Positions 6,665 through 11,344 of a DNA stretch of 11,344 nucleotides are shown one piece after another. Origin of the DNA: CAYLQD01 sp043819695 (lineage in GTDB: Bacteria; Planctomycetota; PUPC01); contig JBDREM010000289.1 of assembly GCA_043819695.1 (NCBI GenBank), positions 1 through 11,344 on the forward strand. The letters run 5' to 3'. Each line of letters starts with the position of its first letter. Within the stretch, counting starts at the first letter, position 1. The notes below the pieces were generated by a model that worked only from the letters and a program-made list of their open reading frames with translations, was not told the DNA's origin and ran no database searches. Both the position numbers and the translations under genes were made by a program.

Positions 6665-6929
6665 CACTGCTGTCCAAGATAGTCGAGTTTCCCGGTCGAG
6701 GCCCTCGTAGAACCCCTTGAAACGCCGTTTCGGACAAGTTTCGCCAAGGCCCGGAGGTGAGGTTGTCCTTGTCCAGAATATGCTGTCCAAGACGCCAGGC
6801 TCCGTTGAGCGATGCCCAAAAAGGCCACAAAACGGCTCAGGACGCCCTCGGGTGCCTCTTGCCGACATATGGGCCAGCCCAGTTGTCATCAGTATGCTGT
6901 CCAAGAGAAAGTTATCTTGGACAAGAGTG
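6665..6929. mobile_element. 265-bp MITE-like element A with 9-bp target duplication
   Basis: TCATGTACT occurs directly outside both ends (6656-6664 and 6930-6938), a perfect 9-bp direct repeat. Just inside are inverted ends of 17 bp with two mismatches: CACTGCTGTCCAAGATA at 6665-6681, and the complement of CACTCTTGTCCAAGATA at 6913-6929. The interior repeats the end motif. TGCTGTCCAAGA recurs at 6781-6792 and 6895-6906, a near copy TTGTCCAGAATA lies at 6769-6780, and the copy at 6895 forms a 9-bp-stem hairpin with the right end. A minus-strand frame of about 82 codons crosses the element but shows no known domain. It is therefore probably non-autonomous. Duplications of 9 bp occur in several IS groups (for example IS10/IS50 relatives of the IS4 family, IS1 and some IS256), so the parent is not assigned. 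Confidence 0.75.
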
Positions 6930-6952
6930 TCATGTACTATTTTTCTGACAAT

Positions 6953-7102
6953 GTAACACTTCAGCTAAGTGAAGTGGTCGGCACACCGTCGTAGCACGGC
7001 CTTCCAGGCCGTGGAATCACGGGCAGGATGCCCGTGCTACGAAAGCGGCGCAGCGCCGGCCTACCGAAGCGATTCTGCTTCTTCATTTGGCTGAAGTGTT
7101 AC
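6953..7102. mobile_element. 150-bp MITE-like element B, IS66-like ends and 8-bp target duplication
   Basis: CTGACAAT lies immediately outside both ends (6945-6952 and 7103-7110), a perfect 8-bp target duplication. The termini at 6953-6974 and 7081-7102 are 22-bp inverted repeats with two mismatches, beginning GTAACACTTCAGC. IS66-family elements are known for 8-bp duplications and ends that start GTAA, so this is plausibly an IS66-derived non-autonomous element. The 106-bp core has no coding capacity and carries a compact set of nested hairpins (6991-7040). It sits 58 bp upstream of the glycosidase -35 box and only 6 bp (between the duplications) from element A. Confidence 0.85.
6991..7040. 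repeat. Nested REP-like double hairpin inside element B
   Basis: An outer 9-bp stem, GTAGCACGG (6991-6999) with CCGTGCTAC (7032-7040), encloses or competes with two tight hairpins. These are CACGGCCT/AGGCCGTG (6995-7002 with 7006-7013) and CACGGGCA/TGCCCGTG (7018-7025 with 7029-7036), each with an 8-bp stem and a 3-nt loop. This 'GTAGCACGG...CCGTGCTAC' design resembles interspersed extragenic palindromes in large planctomycete-type genomes, although that comparison is from memory. It could affect transcription reading through the gap. Confidence 0.7.
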
Positions 7103-7160
7103 CTGACAATTAGTATTTGGCCCTGTCCCGTTGGGCGATAAGGAAACGGCATTGCCGGCG

Positions 7161-7189
7161 TTGCGGGCCGGCGGGCCGGCGCTTATAAT
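7161..7189 (+). promoter_or_regulatory. Sigma-70-like promoter of the glycosidase gene
   Basis: A perfect TATAAT at 7184-7189 lies 17 bp after TTGCGG (7161-7166), whose first three bases match the -35 consensus. The predicted start of transcription is about 7196, giving a leader of about 65 nt before the TTG at 7262. The spacer is very GC-rich and self-complementary (GCCGGC repeats), so promoter opening may be modulated. MITE B ends about 50 bp upstream. Confidence 0.6.
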
Positions 7190-7261
7190 AAGGTTTTGGT
7201 CCGCGACTTGTGCGTGCCGGAAACGTCCGCCGCCAGAATCGCCACACGGAGGGCCGCAGCG

Positions 7262-9742
7262 TTGCTGTTCTTCCAACTGAATCGCAGCTTGCTTGTGCCG
7301 GCAATCGTTGTCGCGTCCGCGCTCGCCCTGTCCGCGCCGAACGCCGGCGGGGCGGAGCACGATTGGGATTTCGAGGCGAGTACCGGCGGCTGGACGGCGC
7401 TGGGCTGCTCGATCCAGCGGGCCGACACGGCGGCGAAGGAGGGCGCCCGGTCGCTCGCGGTCTTGCGCGAGTTCCCCGGCACGGCGACGATCCAGCGGCT
7501 GATCTCGCTCGACGTGACCAAGACGCCGAAGCTGAGCTACTACGTGTTCGTTCCGAAGTCGGCCGCCCCGACGCTGAAGACACTGGTCTTCCTGAAGAGC
7601 AAGGACGGGCTGTGGTATCAGTGCGTGCGGCATCGGCCGCTGTATCCCGGCCGCTGGAGCCGGGTCGAGTTCGACCTGTCGCCGCAAAGCTCGCAGGTGC
7701 AGCCGTTGGGTCATTTCCGGCGCTGGAGCAACGGGGCCGCGGCTGAGATGAAGTCGGTCGGCATCAAGCTCTTCTCCGAGCGGTCGTTCGACGGGCCTGT
7801 TCACGTCGACGCGATCAGGATCGAGGCGGGCGAGGTCGAGCATCCGCCGCTGGCGATTACGGACTTCCGGCCGGGCGCGGCCGAGGTGGCGCGGTTCGCG
7901 AAGTTCGAGCTGACGTTCGACATCAACCGGTCGTTCGCAAACCCGTTCGATCCCGAGGTCGTCACGGTCGACGCCGAGTTCACCGGCCCGGACGGCCGCA
8001 AGTTCACCGTGCCGGGCTTCTACCACCAGGATTTCGTGCGGGTCGACCGCGTGACGAACATGACGATGGTCGAGAAGGGCCGGCAGAAGACGTGGCGGCT
8101 GCTCGAGGACCTCGTGCCCGTGGGCGCGGGCGGATGGAAGATCCGCTTCGCACCTGACACACCAGGCAAGTATACCTACATCCTGAAGGTGGCCGACCGG
8201 ACGGGTGTGCGGCCGGCGACGCTGACGACGAAGCCGCGCTCGTTCGCGTGCATCGCATCGCGAAACAAGGGCTACGTTCGCGTCGCGCGCGACAAGCGTC
8301 ATTTCGAGTTCTCGACCGGCCAGCCGTTCTATCCCATCGGCCACAACGTCCACTCGTCGAACGACGTGAGCGAGCGGAACTGCAGGCTGCTCGGCATCGA
8401 GCCGCAGGACGACCGCGGGACGAAGGCGTATGAGGTGATCTTCCGGCACATGGCCGAGCACGGCGAGAACGTGGCCGAGGTGTGGATGGCGAGCTGGTCG
8501 CTCGACATCGAGTGGACCGCGCGGTGGAAGAACTACTTCGGCCTCGGCCGCTACAACCTGCATCACGCGTGGAAGCTCGATTACATCCTCTCGCTCGCCG
8601 AGAAGCACGGCATATACGTGCACCTTGTGCTCGAGAACCACGGGAAGATCAGCACGTTCGTCGATCCGGAATGGAAGGATAATCCGTTCAACGAGGACAA
8701 CGGCGGCTTCCTGGCCGACTGCAAGGACTTCTTCTCGCGGATGGACGCGCGCGAGCAGTTCAAGAAGAAGCTGCGCTACATCGTCGCGCGGTGGGGCTAT
8801 GCGACGCGGATCATGGGGTTCGAGTTGGTGAGCGAACTCGACCTGGTCGGCCATTCCTTCAACGACCACGACAACCGGCGGTTCCTCCAGGCGAAGGTCG
8901 CCTGGCACCGCGACATCGCGCCGCACTTCAAGAAAATCGATCACGGCCGGCACCTGCTGACGACCCACTACTCGACCGACTTCGAGAAGGTCCAGAGCGA
9001 GATCGTCGAGATTCCGGAGATCGACTACATCGCGCTCGACGCGTATCGCAGGCGAGACGGAGGCTCGATCGTCCCCCTCCTCTACAACACCTGCCGGGCG
9101 CTCCGGCGCTACAACAAGCCCATCTGGATCACGGAGTACGGCGGCACGCCGCTCGCCACGTCGCGGCCGAGACTCGAAGCCGACCTCCACGCCGGCATCT
9201 GGTCCGGATACATGCTCGACCACGTCGGCACGCCGCTCTTGTGGTGGTTCACGTACATAGACTCGCACAAGAAATACTCGCACTACAAGGCGCTGGCGAA
9301 CTTCGCGCGCGGCGAAGACCTGCGGAACCGCGGACTGAAGTCGGGAGCCGGCGAGGTCGTGGGGCCAGACGCGGCGCAGACGCGCGCGGTCGTGCTCAAG
9401 AACAACCGGTCGGCGTATCTTTGGGCCTACGACATGAGCGCGGCCGAGGAAATGCCGCCCGCGGGCTGGGAGGCCGTGCGCGCCGGCCTGTCCGTGCAGC
9501 TCACGAAAATGCAGCCCGGCTCATACACGGCCGAGTTCTGGAACACATATAAGGGCGAGGTCACGGGCCGGACGTCCATCGTCGCCAAGGATGGCGGGCT
9601 GAGCATTCCGCTGCCCGAGTTCAAGAACGACATCGCCGTGAAGGTCCGGCCGGCCGGGGGCCAGCGCTTCACCCCGCCGCCGCCGCCGCCGCCACCGCCG
9701 CCACCGCCGCCGCCGCCACCGGCGCCGGCCGGCAAGATTTAG
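7262..9742 (+). CDS. Secreted multidomain glycoside hydrolase (DUF5060 plus GH-A barrel)
   Basis: This 826-residue exported enzyme probably cleaves polysaccharide. I choose the TTG at 7262 because GGAGGG (7248-7253) lies eight nt upstream and it opens a clean signal peptide: basic N-terminus, hydrophobic LLVPAIVVASALALSA, likely cleavage after APNAGGA (residue 31). The frame's earlier TTG at 7196 would bury this and coincides with the predicted transcription start. Domains: a CBM-like beta-sandwich (about 34-190, DWDFE...GGW to HVDAIRIE), a DUF5060 Ig-like domain (about 198-328, FELTFDINRSFANPFDPEVV and PGKYTYILKV), a GH-A clan (beta/alpha)8 barrel (about 338-680, starting FSTGQPFYPIGHNVHSSND), and a C-terminal beta domain (about 700-797). 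Likely acid/base is E525 in ELVSELD (Ser where most relatives have Asn) and nucleophile E625 in IWITEYGG. The protein ends in 16 prolines and APAGKI. Substrate is unknown. Confidence 0.9.
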   Translation: MLFFQLNRSLLVPAIVVASALALSAPNAGGAEHDWDFEASTGGWTALGCSIQRADTAAKEGARSLAVLREFPGTATIQRLISLDVTKTPKLSYYVFVPKSAAPTLKTLVFLKSKDGLWYQCVRHRPLYPGRWSRVEFDLSPQSSQVQPLGHFRRWSNGAAAEMKSVGIKLFSERSFDGPVHVDAIRIEAGEVEHPPLAITDFRPGAAEVARFAKFELTFDINRSFANPFDPEVVTVDAEFTGPDGRKFTVPGFYHQDFVRVDRVTNMTMVEKGRQKTWRLLEDLVPVGAGGWKIRFAPDTPGKYTYILKVADRTGVRPATLTTKPRSFACIASRNKGYVRVARDKRHFEFSTGQPFYPIGHNVHSSNDVSERNCRLLGIEPQDDRGTKAYEVIFRHMAEHGENVAEVWMASWSLDIEWTARWKNYFGLGRYNLHHAWKLDYILSLAEKHGIYVHLVLENHGKISTFVDPEWKDNPFNEDNGGFLADCKDFFSRMDAREQFKKKLRYIVARWGYATRIMGFELVSELDLVGHSFNDHDNRRFLQAKVAWHRDIAPHFKKIDHGRHLLTTHYSTDFEKVQSEIVEIPEIDYIALDAYRRRDGGSIVPLLYNTCRALRRYNKPIWITEYGGTPLATSRPRLEADLHAGIWSGYMLDHVGTPLLWWFTYIDSHKKYSHYKALANFARGEDLRNRGLKSGAGEVVGPDAAQTRAVVLKNNRSAYLWAYDMSAAEEMPPAGWEAVRAGLSVQLTKMQPGSYTAEFWNTYKGEVTGRTSIVAKDGGLSIPLPEFKNDIAVKVRPAGGQRFTPPPPPPPPPPPPPPPPAPAGKI
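9674..9721 (+). repeat. CCG/CCA trinucleotide run encoding a 16-proline tail
   Basis: Sixteen consecutive proline codons, mostly CCG with interspersed CCA, lie at residues 805-820 of the glycosidase. Only six residues follow before the stop. Such runs are slippage-prone, and copy number may differ among relatives. Proline linkers usually join two domains, but here none follows. Confidence 0.95.
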
Positions 9743-9755
9743 CACGGAGATCAAA

Positions 9756-11162
9756 ATGGCGAAGCTGACATTCGTCGGCGCCGCCGGTGAGGTCACCGGC
9801 TCGTGCCACGTGCTCGAGACGCCCGCGGGACGCATGATGATCGACTGCGGGATGTTCCAGGGCCACCGCCGCGAGGCCGCCGAGAAGAACCGCAAGTTCC
9901 CGATCGACCCCGGATCGATACACGCGGTCGTCCTGTCACACGCGCACATCGACCACTCCGGCCGCCTGCCGCTCCTGCACAAGGAGGGGTTCAGCGGCAA
10001 CATCTACGCGACCGACGCAACCCGCGACCTCGCGGCAATCATGCTGCGCGACAGCGCCTACATCCAGCAGATGGACGTGAATTACATCAACAAGAAGCGC
10101 AAGCGGAAGGGCGAGGAACCGGTCCCGCCGCTCTACGCGACGAGCGACGCGGTCAAGGTTCTCCGCCACTTCGTCTCGGTCGGTTATCGCCGCCGGTTCT
10201 CGCCGCTGCCGGATGTTACCGCGACGTTCTACGACGCCGGCCACATCCTCGGCAGCGGGCTCGTGCGGCTCGATATCAACTGTGACGGCTCGCCCCTCCG
10301 CCTCGGCTATGCGTGCGACCTCGGCCGCGCCGAGATGCCGATCCTGCGCGACCCGGAGCCGATCGCGGCCGGCGAGAAACTCGACGCGCTCATCATCGAG
10401 AGCACCTACGGCGGCCGACACCACGACCCGCCCGGCGACATGGAGAACGAGCTCGCCGGGCTCGTCAGCCGCGTGGTCGAGCGCGGCGGAAAGCTCATCA
10501 TCCCGTCGTTCAGCGTCGGCCGCACGCAGAACATCCTCTACTATTTGCACAAGCTCTTCGCCGAGGATCGCATCCCGAGCGTCCCGGTCTTCGTCGACAG
10601 CCCCCTCTCCGTCAACGCGACCGATGTCTTCCGGATGCATCCCGAATGCTACGACGAAAAGACAATGAGTTTCCTCGAGGAGGAGGGCTCGGTCTTCACG
10701 CACAAGGCGATCAGGTACGTCAGCTCGGTCGCCGAGTCGAAGGCGCTGCACAAGCGCCGCAAGCCGTCGATCATCATCAGCGCATCGGGCATGTGCGAGG
10801 CCGGCCGGATCCTGCACCACCTGAAGAACTCGATCACGAAGGAGCGAAACGCCGTGGCCATCGTCGGGTTCCAGGCCGAACACACGCTCGGGCGCCGGCT
10901 CGTCGAGCGGCAGCCGCAAGTGAAGATTTTCGGGCGGATGTACCGCGTGCGCTGCGAGATCGCGACGCTCAACGGGTTCAGCGCCCACGCCGACCACGAC
11001 GGGCTGGTCTCGTACGTCGAGGCGGTCGCGTCGCCCGAGACGCGCATCATGCTCGTGCACGGCGAGGAGAAAGCCATCACGCCCTTCAAGGCCGCGCTCA
11101 CCGAACGCGGCTACGCCAACATCACCGCCGCCGAGCCGGGGATGACCGTCGAGTTCGGGTGA
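9756..11162 (+). CDS. MBL-fold / beta-CASP ribonuclease (CPSF73-like)
   Basis: This 468-residue zinc-dependent RNA-processing nuclease of the bacterial YSH1/CPSF73-like branch resembles Thermus TTHA0252. It is likely an RNA exo- or endonuclease in the cytosol. Metallo-beta-lactamase motifs are Asp30 (MIDCG), HAHIDH (62-67), His163 (AGHILGS) and Asp188 (CDLGR). Beta-CASP motifs are motif A E215 (IIESTYGG), the SFSVGRTQNI segment (251-260), motif B histidine in ILHHL (352-356) after SASGMCEAGR, and motif C His411 in GFSAHADHDG, followed by LVHGEEKA (433-440). All catalytic positions are present. The ATG has GGAGA (9746-9750) five nt upstream. The gene starts 13 bp after the glycosidase stop, so it is probably co-transcribed. 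No functional link with the glycosidase is evident, and no separate promoter is visible. Confidence 0.95.
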   Translation: MAKLTFVGAAGEVTGSCHVLETPAGRMMIDCGMFQGHRREAAEKNRKFPIDPGSIHAVVLSHAHIDHSGRLPLLHKEGFSGNIYATDATRDLAAIMLRDSAYIQQMDVNYINKKRKRKGEEPVPPLYATSDAVKVLRHFVSVGYRRRFSPLPDVTATFYDAGHILGSGLVRLDINCDGSPLRLGYACDLGRAEMPILRDPEPIAAGEKLDALIIESTYGGRHHDPPGDMENELAGLVSRVVERGGKLIIPSFSVGRTQNILYYLHKLFAEDRIPSVPVFVDSPLSVNATDVFRMHPECYDEKTMSFLEEEGSVFTHKAIRYVSSVAESKALHKRRKPSIIISASGMCEAGRILHHLKNSITKERNAVAIVGFQAEHTLGRRLVERQPQVKIFGRMYRVRCEIATLNGFSAHADHDGLVSYVEAVASPETRIMLVHGEEKAITPFKAALTERGYANITAAEPGMTVEFG

Positions 11163-11208
11163 GCCAAAGTGCGAAGCGTGGATCGAAGATGAGGGGGGTG
11201 GTGCAGAT

Positions 11209-11344
11209 TCACTTGCCGCGCACGTCGCGCCGCTGTTCGCCGTCCAGGAACGCGATGATACGCTCAGCGAGCCGATCAAGTCGTTCTGGGCGCGTCTGGC
11301 ACTGCCATATCACCAAGACCGTCCACCCAAGCTGTCGCAGTTTC
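11209..11344 (-). CDS. vsr: Vsr-type DNA mismatch endonuclease, C-terminal fragment (cut by window edge)
   Basis: Reading the minus strand from 11343 to the TGA at 11209-11211 gives 44 codons. They start KLRQLGWTVLVIWQCQT and continue into an amphipathic helix RPERLDRLAERIIAFLDG. The block [RQ]LGW.VLV.W.C is the characteristic C-terminal part of very-short-patch-repair endonucleases, which nick at T:G mismatches left by deamination of 5-methylcytosine. Everything upstream, including the catalytic residues, lies beyond the window. The gene converges on the MBL nuclease gene with 46 bp between the two stops. In known genomes vsr normally accompanies a C5-cytosine methyltransferase, which cannot be checked here. 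A related DUF559/Vsr-fold protein is the main alternative. Confidence 0.75.
   Translation of the reverse strand, partial: KLRQLGWTVLVIWQCQTRPERLDRLAERIIAFLDGEQRRDVRGK

Noticed and set aside
6656..6904. 82-codon minus-strand frame inside element A
   Set aside because: It has no domain, its start lies within a repeated end motif, and it is better explained as part of the miniature element. A transposase remnant is possible but unsupported.
6900..6960. Replication origin suggested by the AT-rich patch and nearby parAB
   Set aside because: There are no DnaA-box cluster and no dnaA/dnaN neighbours. The AT-rich bases are the junction between two inserted elements.
7196..7261. TTG at 7196 as the start of the glycosidase
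   Set aside because: It coincides with the predicted transcription start and hides the signal peptide. The TTG at 7262 has a strong GGAGGG.
7061..9283. 740-codon open frame on the minus strand
   Set aside because: It is the antisense shadow of the glycosidase in GC-rich DNA, with Arg/Asp/Val-biased composition and no domain. The same applies to the antisense frames at 5120-6391, 4413-5324 and 9936-11279.

Overview
The window is GC-rich bacterial chromosome DNA from an organism I cannot name. The mix of genes (parAB, an ABC-2 permease, a large secreted DUF5060-type glycosidase, a beta-CASP nuclease) and the hairpin-rich interspersed repeats resemble Planctomycetota or a neighbouring uncultured phylum. 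That is an impression from composition and gene content only.

Layout. (1) 1-671, minus: part of an IS110-family transposase, cut by the window edge and also lacking its first catalytic motif. (2) 672-1509: no gene. It holds a structured, hairpin-dense stretch (about 860-1090), then a 61-bp direct repeat in two copies (1252-1312 and 1448-1508) with a small transposon-like element (1314-1442, inverted ends, 5-bp flanking duplication) between them. (3) 1510-3160, minus: parB and parA, overlapping by 11 bp. There is a consensus parS site inside parB and a near-perfect one just upstream of parA. (4) 3330-6466, plus: a probable three-gene unit made of an ABC-2 permease, a calcineurin-like metallophosphoesterase and a class I aspartate-type aminotransferase. 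It is divergent from parAB and preceded by a good -10 box. (5) 6467-7160: a gene-free gap built largely from two different miniature inverted-repeat elements lying nearly end to end. Element A is 6665-6929 with a 9-bp target duplication. Element B is 6953-7102 with an 8-bp target duplication and GTAA ends of IS66 style. Immediately after B comes a sigma-70-like promoter. (6) 7262-11162, plus: a secreted multidomain glycoside hydrolase with a 16-proline tail, followed 13 bp later by an MBL/beta-CASP ribonuclease. (7) 11209-11344, minus: the C-terminal 44 residues of a Vsr-type DNA mismatch endonuclease running off the window.

The genes do not form one pathway. parA, parB and the two parS sites form a chromosome-segregation module with a likely ParB-binding site at its own promoter. 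The permease, phosphoesterase and aminotransferase unit is housekeeping or metabolic. The glycosidase/nuclease pair is probably only co-transcribed. The most unusual content is in the gaps: three short non-autonomous elements of three different types, each with recognisable ends and target duplications and none with a transposase in the window, plus an IS110 remnant.
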